A DNA stretch of 15,638 nt from Phoronis ovalis (GCA_028565635.1 JAOXYB010026890.1:1-15638); one strand, 5' to 3'; shown: positions 1-10,153, counted from the stretch's first letter. Made by a program: numbers and translations. The notes: a model not told the origin generated them from the sequence alone.

Positions 1-1854
1 ATATAAGGGGGGTTGTCTGTAAAATATAATTATTGTAATTTCTTAACACTTCTTCTAATCTAAACCAAATAATAATAGACACAACATCGTGACACTATGG
101 TTGCTTGCTTATTTGGGCACCCCAGAAAATTACCGTGATGATTATTTGCCTACTTTTATGTATTTCGGTACAGTTTTTGAATTTTTTTTTCTGTTTTCTA
201 GAGGTAAACAACAAGCTTATAACAATCATGTACTAGAAATTTTGATAGTTGGAAAAGATCATGATGACTGTTAAGGAAGGGGGAAAACATAAGGAGAAAG
301 AAGAAAGAATGTGTGTAAAATTAAAAATAACCTGTTGATGAAAAAATATAAAAAACAGGAATAAAAATGGAGAAACTAGTCTGTGTCATGATAACAGGAA
401 TTTGAAGCAACAGAAGAAATGTCATTAAACAAGATTATATTCATCTTGCCAGAAACAAGAACAGTAAGATAAACACAAACAGAAGACATTTTGGATAATT
501 AGAACAAAGTAATGTAAGTAAGACAAATTCTTTTTGGAAACGGTGCAGCATCTGAAATATGTCACTTGTTAAATTTTAACAGTAGGATTTGAGAAGCTAA
601 TTAAAAATAATTTATATATTTCAAGGTTATAGTAATTAAAAGCTGACAGATTACAGACAAGTAACTTGTTAACTTACAAACTGCAAGTTAATATGCTCTA
701 CAATGCATATGCTAACTGTATTTTATGTTATAAGTTGTACTCTTAAAATATTCCTCGCAACTGCCTTGAAATCTATAGATTAAAGCAAATGCTAAACTCC
801 AATTCTACAAAAAAAAATTGTACATGTATAACTGTAAACATTAAAATCTTGATACTCTCATATGGAAAATATGCGAATATAAAATCAGGACGTTTGTACA
901 TAAACCATTTGAAAATGCAGTGCGCTCAGCATCTATATACAGCTCACTAGCTGTAACCTCTCACGTTTTTCTAAAACTTGACATGTTAGATGAAACCTGC
1001 ACTCACTACTAAATATTTGTTAGAATTGAAAAGTTTGTAAATTGTGTAGTGTGCTACTGTTGCAGACGTACAGCAGATGTGGAGCACACTGCATAAAATC
1101 TATATAATCAGTTACTATCTAGATAATTACAGACATCGGATTATGCAAAACAAAAAAAAGAATAAAAAGTTATGCATATAAAATATGACGATATCAGGCA
1201 AAATTTTGTAGAATATTGACTAACTGTGGTTTAAACCTATGGACTACGATAATCACAAAAAAGAAGTATTTTAAATTTAAAAAAAAAATTCAGCAAACCT
1301 TAAACTGAAAAACAAACATCTAGCAACAACTGCTCTTTTCATTTTACTTTTAGATTGGAAAAAAATTAATTTCTTCTAAATCGGGTAGTCATAAAAATTT
1401 CCGTGATCCTGAACATGGAATTAAATTCTAGTCACAGACAGAATGACCAATTATGAAAACATTGTATTCAAAATATGATAAACAGACTGATGCTTGACCA
1501 AACAGTGATAAACAAACGAGATTATCCATACATATGTATTGCATGAGATAATAGATTGGAGGTATAATATTTTTATGCCCATTTTAAATTATGAGTCGTC
1601 CGTCGTCGTGCATAACACTTTCTTTGTTTATGTTAACAGCTTCAGATTTCATCAGATCAGCTTCAAATGAGGTTGTGTAGAAATGCTTGGTTATTGAAAA
1701 TTTAAAAAAAACAAACGTTTTTTGTTTAATATAAGTGCATCAAATAGTTTGAAATAATGAAAAACTTTGGTTAGGAATTGCTCGGATGCATCACTTGCAA
1801 GTAATTTTGATAAAAAAATGTCACTTTTTTAGTAAAAATCATAATTTGTTTACA
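1..1854. other. AT-rich non-coding flank
   Basis: No coding sequence is supported here. The longest open frame (89-274, plus) is 61 codons, opens with GTG and has a low-complexity Phe/Tyr-rich composition, as expected by chance in AT-rich DNA. There are several A and T homopolymer runs (for example around 810 and 1280) and a small hairpin at 1048-1090. I see no RNA gene, transposon end or promoter that can be defended. Confidence 0.7.
1048..1090. repeat. Small imperfect hairpin
   Basis: AGTGTGCT at 1048-1055 is the exact reverse complement of AGCACACT at 1083-1090. Inside, TGTTG (1058-1062) can pair with CAGCA (1071-1075) with one G-T wobble. No terminator, tRNA or miRNA identity is claimed. 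A 17-base segment, AGTGYGCTACTGTTGCA, recurs with one mismatch at 6281-6297, so this could be a scrap of a dispersed repeat. Confidence 0.35.
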
Positions 1855-1962
1855 CTATGTGTAGGAACAAAATTCAAGACAGCCGTCCCATGCCGAGGTT
1901 AGGGATTGAGGCCTAACAATAGGGTTACATAATAGTCTAGGACAGTAACCAATCCCTCTAGT

Positions 1963-1968
1963 TTTATT
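1963..1968 (-). promoter_or_regulatory. Possible poly(A) signal AATAAA
   Basis: TTTATT on the plus strand reads AATAAA on the minus strand, about 350 bases beyond the stop of the 300-codon frame that ends at 2320. Such hexamers are common by chance in DNA this AT-rich, and no cleavage context can be confirmed. Confidence 0.15.
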
Positions 1969-2030
1969 AGTCCCAGGTTCCCGGGGGGTTCTCAAGTTAT
2001 TTTTTGGTGGTGTGCATCCCAGTTGAAAAT

Positions 2031-2299
2031 TTTGGATTTTGATTGTATACTTCTTACTGCTTTTTTGGATTGCTACCGTAAAGAAATTCAAAAAACATGC
2101 TACTCATTGCTTACAGCAAATAATTTGGATTCATTTTAGGTTTGTATCTTTAAACAGTTTTTGGAATTTGGTTGGTATCAGTCAGATTGTGTAAAAAATT
2201 GATTGCTACTCAAATGTTTTGGATTGCTGCCCTTATATTTCAAAAAATTTGGATTGGGTTTGCTACCATGAGCTAAAAATTTGGATTGGGTTGGGCAGC
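2031..2299. repeat. Degenerate TTTGGATTG repeat cluster
   Basis: The phrase TTTGGATT(G), often followed by GCTACC or GGGTTG, recurs at about 2031, 2064-2077, 2124-2131, 2218-2231, 2248-2268 and 2280-2299, with a weaker copy (TTGATTGCTACT) near 2199-2210. Spacing is irregular, roughly 30-90 bases, so it is not a clean tandem array. Upstream, AGGGATTG near 1901 and CAATCCCT near 1950 form an inverted pair. I do not recognise the family. It lies just downstream of the gene's 3' end. Confidence 0.55.
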
Positions 2300-2319
2300 A
2301 CATCCCTGTAGTCAAAAAA

Positions 2320-3222
2320 TCATGAGTATCCCCCCCAGGCCCAGGTTTGCCTTTGTGATGGTAATCTTTTTAAGCAGTCTGAAACGACCATTTTGATCCT
2401 TTTGGAAGATTCAAAAGACAGGCGATCAAATACCACATCGTTTGGGTCTTCAAGTGTGTAACACATGACATTTTCTTGTTTGTATTTAAGCACATGTCTT
2501 TGGAAGTGATCCACAATTTTGATGTATTTCACTTGTTTAAAAAAGTGAATTCCAGGTTGTTGCTCGAACACAAGTATAAGGTCATCATAACTAATGAAAT
2601 AGTAATTTATACTGTCAGGTGAATAGGTTTGTTGTTCAGTAGTTAAAGCAATGATTCTCTTTAGTTCTACGTTTCTGTTTGGAGCAGCTATGTTGGTATT
2701 GAATTCTTCGAAAGACTGGGACTTGATTTCATTGAACAGCATAATTTCTGTACTGGTATCACTACTTCTTACTTTTCGAGTTGGAACCTTTGCCCAGCCA
2801 CTATACATGTATGTGTTTTCAGACCTCTGTATTTGAAGTTGCAATGGCGACTCCCTAAACTCATCAAGGCAGTCCACTTTTGTTACTGATCCAAAATTAC
2901 TTTCATGTGAAGCCACTGTGAGCTGATAATTTGCATGTTCCTGTGTTGTCCACTTCTGATCCATCCATAAATCATCACTTCCAGGTAGTTGTGTTTCATA
3001 TCCACTTTGATAATTTAATTCGCTTGAGTCAGAATTATTTATACATTCGTCAGTATCCATCCACCATTGTCTGGTAGAACTATCAACTTTCCATGCAGAA
3101 GATGATTCTGTTGTTGAAAGTACTTGAGGAGGACTGTCAGATTTTGTTAGTGAAGCATGTATTGCATATCTGCTTCTCTTACATGACACTGATAGTCTTA
3201 ACCTAGGTTTTTCTTTAAACAA
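2320..3222 (-). CDS. Uncharacterised 300-codon frame, probable C-terminal extension exon of the SAMD9-like gene
   Basis: An unbroken frame of about 300 codons ends with TGA at 2322-2320. That length is unlikely by chance in AT-rich DNA and contrasts with the broken gene just upstream. It has no convincing start: it opens after a TAA at about 3228, and its first codon is TTG. The N-terminal third is acidic and Ser/Trp-rich (WWMDTDE near residues 53-59, DDLWMDQKW near 84-92). The rest looks globular, with FFKQVKYIKIVDHF and VVFDRLSFESSKRIKMVV towards the end and AWGGYS at the C-terminus. I do not recognise the family. It is in the same frame as the SAMD9-like C-terminal fragment at 3498-3250, separated by about 27 bases holding stops, and a tandem duplication in that gap explains one frame loss. 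A separate downstream gene exon is the main alternative. Confidence 0.6.
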   Translation of the reverse strand: MFKEKPRLRLSVSCKRSRYAIHASLTKSDSPPQVLSTTESSSAWKVDSSTRQWWMDTDECINNSDSSELNYQSGYETQLPGSDDLWMDQKWTTQEHANYQLTVASHESNFGSVTKVDCLDEFRESPLQLQIQRSENTYMYSGWAKVPTRKVRSSDTSTEIMLFNEIKSQSFEEFNTNIAAPNRNVELKRIIALTTEQQTYSPDSINYYFISYDDLILVFEQQPGIHFFKQVKYIKIVDHFQRHVLKYKQENVMCYTLEDPNDVVFDRLSFESSKRIKMVVSDCLKRLPSQRQTWAWGGYS

Positions 3223-3246
3223 TGATTATCTTCAGCTGATGCATTA

Positions 3247-3292
3247 ATGTCAGAGAGCTGGAAAGTCCATGTCAGAGAGAGCTGGAAAGTCC
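3247..3292 (-). repeat. 22/24-bp tandem duplication encoding DFPALSD(M/I)
   Basis: Two adjacent copies, 3247-3268 (22 bases) and 3269-3292 (24 bases), differ only by one AG dinucleotide inside an (AG)n run. On the minus strand each reads DFPALSD. The 24-base unit is frame-neutral. The 22-base unit shifts the frame by two and creates the TGA at 3252-3250, which now closes the SAMD9-like C-terminal fragment. Restoring the missing dinucleotide would carry the frame past this stop and on towards the 300-codon frame. Confidence 0.85.
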
Positions 3293-6019
3293 TTATCCAC
3301 TGGATTGTATCCCATTGTCTCATGTGTGGCCATCACTAATAAAGATTCGTCTTGGTCAAACTTGTTTGTGCTTTGTACAGCAGGTTCTAACTGCTCATCA
3401 TACTCCACAGGAAAGTATGCTTTTGGTCCAGCCCAAGTAAATCCAATGTAAAATTTAACACTGGAAGCTGGTGGTCTGTACCCTAAAGACTTAGACAAAG
3501 GAATGTCGATGGTTATATTGTTAGTTGTTACAGTAACAGCTCCTCCGTTTTTATACTTGCCTTTTAACTCTTTTCAACTTTTCTTTCATTTGTAGTGTTT
3601 CAACGTAATATTTTGATATATGGTCAGTTGTTTCCTTTGGGTATACTTCTGGTCTGTAAACTATGGCATCCATTCCATTATTTTTCCCCAGAAAAAAATC
3701 ACATGCTATACCTAATGAAAATTTATTTTTCACAAATGATCTTTTTGAACGAGCTTCAATAGCATCTGATTTTGGTTCATTTTGTTCTTTAATATTGTGC
3801 TCTAACTCTCTTGTACACAATTTTAGAAAATGTATTGTTTCTGGTTTCTATGGTTGAATCCACATTACGATCGTGCCAAATAAATGACATATTTTTTAAC
3901 AGTAGGTGTCAGTGGCTGTATCTTTTAGAGTCCTCACTAATTTTTCTAAGTGATCTATATTAAAGTTGTTTTTTAACATTCCTGGTTTAAAGTTACTGTT
4001 TAGTGTCCCAGATTGTTGTAGGCGGACACACACTGATATTGCTACTTCTACTAAAATTAGTTTTGCAGTGTCGTCTTCAGTTTGTGTTTTAATATCTTGT
4101 AACAAACATCGAATTTTATTAAGTTTCTGTGGCCCATCTGCTTCACGAACATGTTCAAATATGGGTTTAAAAGCTCTGCGCTTTAAGAATAGTTTGGATT
4201 ATAATTCTTTTCCATTCATCTGCATGCAACCCCTTTGGACATGCATCCTCTTGAACTTTGAAATACTTGCGGTACATTGTATATACCTGACTTTTTGTTG
4301 ATTGTTTATTTGGTTTTTCCCGAGTATTGCTGTTTGTCATTTCTCGTTGATTTGCTTTATGCTGAATGTTTTTTCTGTCACTTTTTGGTGAGTTGCTTTT
4401 TCTTGAGTGTTGTGTGCCATCTCTTGTTCAGCTGGATCCCAATAATTAGACAAGTAATCAAGAAGCCACTTAAACTGATCATTCATTACATCTTCCATTT
4501 CCTTTATCCATGCTTCAACTATTTTACTATAAATGCTCTGTTTGTGTAGTAGTAGAGAAAATCACTAAATCTTTGGTTTACCTGGTTATGAATAACAAAA
4601 TCCATTGTGTTTATAAGACTCAGATTGACATCGATTTCTCTAAGATGTGGTTCAAGTAGTATGCAGTTAAGTTCTTTACTATTTTGCTGTTAGGTTTCTC
4701 TGAACATTTCGATTGCTTTTCTTCCCAATTTAAAAATCTCTTATGTTTGGATCATTTGGTTCTATTTGGCAAACTACATCTTTATGGATGTTTGTATGCA
4801 TGTTACTAAAATAGCTGGGTATACAGAGCTCCTCTAGGAGATCTTTCAGGTGCTACCTGTAAATCATCGCCTTAGAATACATGTATATAGATATGTAATC
4901 AAAAGCCAGTTCTATAGCAATCTGGGCATATACTCTTCTGCTTTTTCAAAGTGCTTGTTATCTGTATACAAGTGGCACATATATTGAGCAATGTGAGGAT
5001 TATTGAATCGATTTAAGCCATCTTCCAGTAATTTTAGTGCATCCTTATATCCCGTTTCTTTTTCAATATCTGAAATGATTGAGGGATACTTGTTTTCGTG
5101 CGTACTTTTTAACATATCCAATGCAAACTGATGCAAATCTTGGGCTGATGAGTTTTCTTTTTTTGACAGAATGCTCCTTTTTATATCACGAATTGGCAGT
5201 AAATCATCATTGTTGCAAAACATTGAGGCTATTTTATACAGAGAGCTGTCCTCCCCCATATATTTCTCATTCTTATATTTTTCAAGTATGAATTCAGCAT
5301 ATCGTGGTGTAGGAAGTTTTATACACTGTCTTAATTGTTACCTTGCATTTTTGGCTCTCTGATGATCAATTTCTTAGTAATTGGTTGCAATTTACGCTCC
5401 CACAAATCCCTCCTTTCCTGATCCGAACCTTTTAATGTATTTTGTTTACTGAACATTCTCTGACATTCAGATATTGATAAATGCTTAAATCCAAACTGAC
5501 CAGCGTATTTAGTAAGTATAAGGATAAAAACATCAAAAGTTTTCTTTCTGTATCAAATGTGTCTATTGCATTTAAAAGGTCAGTTATTATTCTTTGAATT
5601 CTCTCCACATGAAATTCTTGTCTCATTACTAGAAAACCCAAAATATCTTCCTTTGCATATGTAGAGGCTTTTTCCATACGTTTATCAGTTTCTTCGAACC
5701 ATTTCTTTTCTACATCAGAAAAAGTGTACTGTAATAGTATATATGGTGTCGAAGTGATACGGTAATTTTCTGGTTGCCCATCACAGCATTCAACCATGAG
5801 AAGAATAAATGCTGGTCCAGATGCTTTGTCAGTTGCAGAAGCTCTGCATCTCTCCTGCAGTGCCCACTTTGCTTATCCGAATATTGCAAGTTATCAACTA
5901 CCACTAATACAGGTACTCTACCAGGATAACCTTCTGTTTTTCCATAATTCCTCAATTGCATTAGTTGATCTGCAGCACTAGCACAATTGCTTGCTTCAAT
6001 CTCCTTTAAAAGTGCACAT
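3250..6019 (-). pseudogene. SAMD9-like: SAMD9/SAMD9L-like gene, second large exon (Walker B to C-terminal OB-fold region), multiply broken
   Basis: Translated segments in changing frames follow the SAMD9 family in order. They are: CALLKEIE just after the acceptor; the Walker B strand VPVLVVVDN (5916-5890); FILLMVECC (about 5815-5790); LSISECQ (about 5470); IAQYMCHLYTDNKHFEKAEEY in the helical-repeat region (about 4990-4925); IEMFRET-stop-QQNS matching the family's QQQ site (about 4715-4680); FFLGK (about 3700); and FYIGFTWAGPKAYF (3453-3412) in the OB-fold-like tail. I count frameshifts near 5870, 5520, 5335, 4925, 4735, 4520, 4345, 4175, 3900, 3845, 3565 and 3252, plus in-frame TAG at 4855-4853 and TAA at 4692-4690. 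Most junctions have no room for an intron. In the family this half carries the NTPase core, TPR-like repeats and a putative nucleic-acid-binding OB fold. Uncorrected assembly errors are the alternative to decay. Confidence 0.85.
5890..5916 (-). other. Walker B strand (VPVLVVVDN)
   Basis: The minus strand encodes a hydrophobic strand ending in Asp-Asn, the position of the Walker B aspartate in SAMD9-family NTPases. It lies about 35 codons after the intron and is the last well-preserved NTPase element before the first frameshift near 5870. Confidence 0.8.
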
Positions 6020-7003
6020 CTGTGGAATAATATGAAAAAGATCACTACACTGTATCTCAAGGCCATATTTTCAATCACATGGTAACATGGTAGCAGAATA
6101 AACAATCTTATAAAGATAATTAAAAGTTCATGATTAACTTTGACTAACATCCTTATTCCTATTTTCGTATTTGAAGAAAATACAATAATATTGTAATTTT
6201 GTTTTTAAGACTTTTAAATTGTATCAAAATCTGTAATGCACGAAATTAACTTTTTAAAAGGTGGCGTATAGCTAGTACAGAGTGCGCTACTGTTGCATGC
6301 ATTTTTACCTTTCTGTCAAGCCCATTTTTGTTAATAAAAATTCTCGAACTGAGGTTAGTAGGAGCAACCCTAATAATTCTGGTGGATAATGCTTACAACA
6401 ATTTGTATTTTGGAGGTGTTTGTATCTTTGGGTAGCCATTTCTTACAAGTACCTATAAGCCCCCTTAAATAGAGATCTCTGAAGGATTATATAATTATCA
6501 GATTTTGCTTTATACATAAGTTGTAATCAATAGCACTATATATCATGCTAACATATATATTTGTAGGTATCATGCTATCTCTAAATCAGCCAGATTTTAT
6601 TCACACAATTTAAAGGATGTAATACTGAGGGAATTATGCTAGGCAACAAGATCATGCATGCACAGTCCTTCTAATAAGTTTGAGAAACTGAAACATCATC
6701 AACCTCTGCCAGTGTCTCAATATCTCTTTTTTTAGTGAGTGTCACCCGATACAGAAAACTGTTAGGAATATATAATAAACCAATCAGTTTGCTAAAATAT
6801 TATATATACACACAGTGCAGCATTTTCCCCATTTGTTGTGGTAATATAAGTGTGTGTCAGTGCCAATTTTTGAGGAAATCTGTGATAGAGATTAAAAGTT
6901 TAATATTAAAATTCATTTTATGCTTTTCTGCAAAAAAAATAATGTTAATCCATTTAAGAGTAACTGTTTAATGTGACGTTCTGAAAAACAAAACAACCTT
7001 TAC
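6020..7003 (-). other. Intron of the SAMD9-like gene (984 bp, phase 2)
   Basis: On the minus strand the donor reads TATAG|GTAAAG (GT at 7003-7002). The acceptor reads TTTTTCATATTATTCCACAG|ATG (AG at 6021-6020), with a good pyrimidine-rich tract. Splicing joins AG to A, giving Arg, and produces LSKYRCALLKEIE, which continues SAMD9-family similarity without a gap. Apart from AT-rich sequence I see nothing inside it. The open frames in it (for example 6735-6971, plus) look like chance. The intron shows this copy is not a processed retrocopy. Confidence 0.85.
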
Positions 7004-9595
7004 CTATACTTTGAAAGATTTTCCCACAATGCATGCTTGGCAGTAGTTGTGCCACCAGCTCCTGGTAGGTGAAAAATATTAATTACTTGCACAGGTGTTA
7101 TGACTGATGATTTGTATTTGGAATCTAGGTCTTTTGTCTCATCAATTTTTTTGCAGAGCTCTTCAACTTTATTTCTTTTGCAGACATGGGTTCCACATTG
7201 AAAATTTACCCAACTAACTGCATTTGCACCACTGTAATAACTTCGTAAATGTTCATCAGTTTCTGCTTGGTCTATTTCTGCAAGATATTCCGAAGAACTA
7301 AGAATTTCCAACTTGTTCATTCATGTCTTGTCTCGTTTTGTAACAGGAACCTCAGTTCCAAAAAAAGTTAAAAGTTTGGTCTTGTGATATTTTTCCTTGC
7401 CAAAATGTTTCTGCATTGCCTCTGTAAGCCGCTTCAGTGGTAACCAAATGACTCTTTTCTCTAGTATTTTTCTTTCCGGGATATGATACTGCATTATTTC
7501 AGAATGTTTCTGAGTCACCATATTTTTAAAAGCTACTTGCATATTTTTATGTTCAAACACCATTGTCAGACAGGCAATTGAAAATGTGGTCACTAGCCAA
7601 TTGAAAAAAGAACCGGAAAGTAAATTTATACTCTCTCCAGAGCTCTGAAGCAATAATATTGCAATTCGGCTGATATTAGATTTTTGAACTACACCATTTT
7701 CTACCATCAGCTCATTATGCACAACATCCAGCGTCATTTCGTAATCATGTGCGTATTCTGGATACCAGTTATTTTTACTTGAAGTGCTACTGTCATGGCA
7801 CCTTATCCAATATGTTTGTGACAAATGTATGGGTTCTTTTTCCATTTCACTTGCTAGCAAATCAATGCATGGTTTATTGTACATTTTCCGAAACATGGAC
7901 TTGCGATCTTTCTCGGTACTTGAGTCAAAATCAAATACAAACATCCACTGAATACAGTTTATGAAGTGTAAATCTGATTCATTAATCGTTTTGTCCGGTG
8001 AGCCCAGTACAAGAATAGGATACATGTTGTCAATATTAGCAGCATCTATACAAAACAACTCAATAAATCGTGGTCCAGTAGTAATATTCATTTGATATTC
8101 CTTCCTTCTCTGTATTCTGCTTCTTTTTCTTGTCGTAGTTGATTCCGTTTGGAAGTATCATTCAGTAGGTCAATTTCTCCCTTGAAAAATTCTTTACTTA
8201 TATCTTTGCTTGATCCTGGTGATGTATGAAGATAATAATGCATGTCACTAGACTTTGTATGACGTACACCATATATTTTATCAAGACATAACTGTGATCG
8301 TGGTTCAATGTCTGTTTCCATCACACATAAATCTTTTTCTTTTGAATACTTGGAAATTGCATCCACCACACAGACAAAGACAGGCTCATGGATTAGACCT
8401 TTCATACATTTGCTGCTGCTACTTAGAACAAAAATACTTTGTTCGTATGCATTTTCAAGTGTTCGAATAAGATCAATGCGATTTTCTCTACTCAAATGTA
8501 CACCTACTATGGATAATGCATTACAACTGGTGTTGTGATATTGTTTAAATAGATGAATTGGTGTAATTAGGTCACCAGAATGCCCTGTTTCCTTTACACA
8601 AAGTTTCCAATTTTTTGAGTATTCTGGCATATCAAAAGAATTTTAATCAAGTCCGAATTCTCTTGGCTGCTGTATACCTGGCTCATTTTTGTGAGTGCTT
8701 TCTATTTCATCACTTTTGGTTATTTCTGTCACTGTGCTAGCAGTCACGTTGTCATTTGCTGATACTTCAGTGTCATGTACTGGTACTAGTATTGTGAATT
8801 TATTATCTTTTTCTTGCAGAATTCCTTGATGTTTAAGTCTCGCTACAGCAACATATTTTGCATCACATTTCTTAGGATCTTGGCTGCAAAAGATGCGAAT
8901 TTGAGGTAGCTTAAAAACATTTTCATCAACAACTAGCACATTAATATCATGCTCATTCAGAGCTGTATGATCTTCAGGAATATCAAGCAAGCACCCAAAT
9001 TTTGTATCTTTTACAAATATCTCATTTTGATCAATGTCATTAATTTTATGGTGTTTGGACTTTTTTGTTTTGATAACTGACATCCATTTACTTTTGTTGT
9101 TTTTGATTTCTCTCCATATTTTATCTCGGTCTTCATCAATTGGAGTAATTTTCTCTGTATCATCTGTTTTTTTATGGTCAGATCTACTCCATAATAAATA
9201 AAACTTGACACACTGCTTTAATTCATTTCCCTCATCTGTAATCTCTTTCGGCTGGATAGTGAGAAGAATTGCAGTTACTGTAGTATATTTTTCTGGAGTT
9301 TTTTGCTGAAGACTGTCTGAAAATAGGGATTTCAGTATGTGTTCATAGTGTGAAGATTTGCTATCTACCAAAAGTTTGGACTCTCTTGCTAAATGAGAAT
9401 AGTTACTGAATGATTCAAATGGTTGATTGGTTTTGTTATTTTCACTTTTACTATCGGGGCTTTGCTGCTTGTCAGATATGCCAGCCTCTGTTATGCCTGC
9501 TATTGTGGATTCTTCTGTCAGTGGTGCAAGATTCTTGTCTATTCCAGCTGCAGCTACATCGTTTGTAGTGGTGAACCCCTTTTGCTCGAGTGTTT
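7004..9595 (-). pseudogene. SAMD9-like: SAMD9/SAMD9L-like gene, first large exon (leader, middle/SIR2-like region, P-loop)
   Basis: The frame opens at an acceptor-like TTGATGCATTACAG (AG at 9597-9596). An 80-residue Ser/Thr/Glu-rich, probably disordered leader comes first. A segment I cannot assign follows, ending near 8643, then HSGDLITPIHLFKQYHNTSCNAL (about 8575-8510). Next is the clear SAMD9 block FIELFCIDAAN, CIQWMFVFDFD and SQTYWIRCHD (about 8065-7795), corresponding to the region called SIR2-like in this family, then AVSWVNF and the LPGAGGTT P-loop before the donor. Breaks are TAA at 8645-8643 (in frame), a frameshift at about 8090-8115, and TGA at 7323-7321 (in frame). No SAM domain and no clear AlbA_2 effector domain is visible; these may lie upstream, be too diverged, or be absent. 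The family acts in the cytoplasm as STAND-like antiviral and translation-restricting proteins in mammals; that role is only inferred here. Confidence 0.85.
7045..7068 (-). other. SAMD9-type P-loop LPGAGGTT
   Basis: The minus strand encodes IFHLPGAGGTTTAKHALW. This is the glycine-rich loop of SAMD9 proteins, followed by the usual helix with His and Trp. The classical Walker A lysine before Thr is replaced by Thr, which is typical of the SAMD9 family (its loop reads GxGGTT) and not a lesion of this copy. Confidence 0.85.
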
Positions 9596-10153
9596 CTGTA
9601 ATGCATCAACAATGTAAATTACTGTGGGTAGTTTTAGACTCAGGGTAACCTACCCTTATATCAATTAACATCCAGTCACAAGGTATATAATCAGTGCACA
9701 AATTAAAGTATAAACTCATGATAACTTATCAAGACTTATGTTATATTGAGAATTCTTTTTAAAATAATGAAATTGTTACAACTAAATCATTCATCACGTA
9801 TCACAAAGCCCCATTAAGCAACATCGCAACCCATTGTTCCCACATAATAAATTCACAACTCATTTTTTAAAAAAATGATATTTGTACCTGCTAGCCAAAT
9901 AGAAAATTTCCAGAAATGTCGGATGTTATCAATGAAAAAAATATGCTTTCCATAAAAAAATTTGAAAGAATTTGTGTTTGTGAATACTAATTTTTTGCCA
10001 CCATACAAAATTACTATGATTAATATGAAAAGCTATAAAGGTAAACATATATTTTATATTTAAATTATTTGGATTGGATGTTCTAGTGTCCTTAATATGC
10101 GTAAGATTTTTTATTAGTAATTAAAATTTATGAAATGCTGTAAAATCACGAAC
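9596..10153 (-). other. Probable intron (558 bp) upstream of the first large exon
   Basis: The acceptor (ATGCATTACAG, AG at 9597-9596) is reasonable, and the frame downstream has no Met to serve as start, so upstream exon sequence is needed. The proposed donor G|GTTCGT (GT at 10153-10152) is weak. Phases agree: one base before and two after, giving Glu. Nothing else is evident inside. Confidence 0.4.

Noticed and set aside
1855-2091. Minus-strand 78-codon frame
   Set aside because: No recognisable domain, it runs into the TTTGGATTG repeat cluster, and it shows no link to the gene upstream.
3966-4549. Plus-strand frames of 90-111 codons with hydrophobic composition
   Set aside because: They are antisense shadows of the SAMD9-like exon. 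Their Phe/Leu/Cys-rich content follows from the complement of an AT-rich, Lys/Glu-rich coding strand.
3250-6019. Many small introns explaining the frame changes in the second large exon
   Set aside because: Adjacent segments abut or overlap within a few bases, leaving no room for GT-AG introns at nearly all junctions.
1048-6297. A 17-base word with one mismatch shared by 1048-1064 and 6281-6297
   Set aside because: Similarity does not extend on either side, so a common mobile origin cannot be supported.
2320-9595. Processed retrocopy of a SAMD9-like mRNA
   Set aside because: A 984-bp intron with good splice sites and a phase-correct junction lies within the NTPase domain, and no poly(A) tail or flanking duplication is seen.
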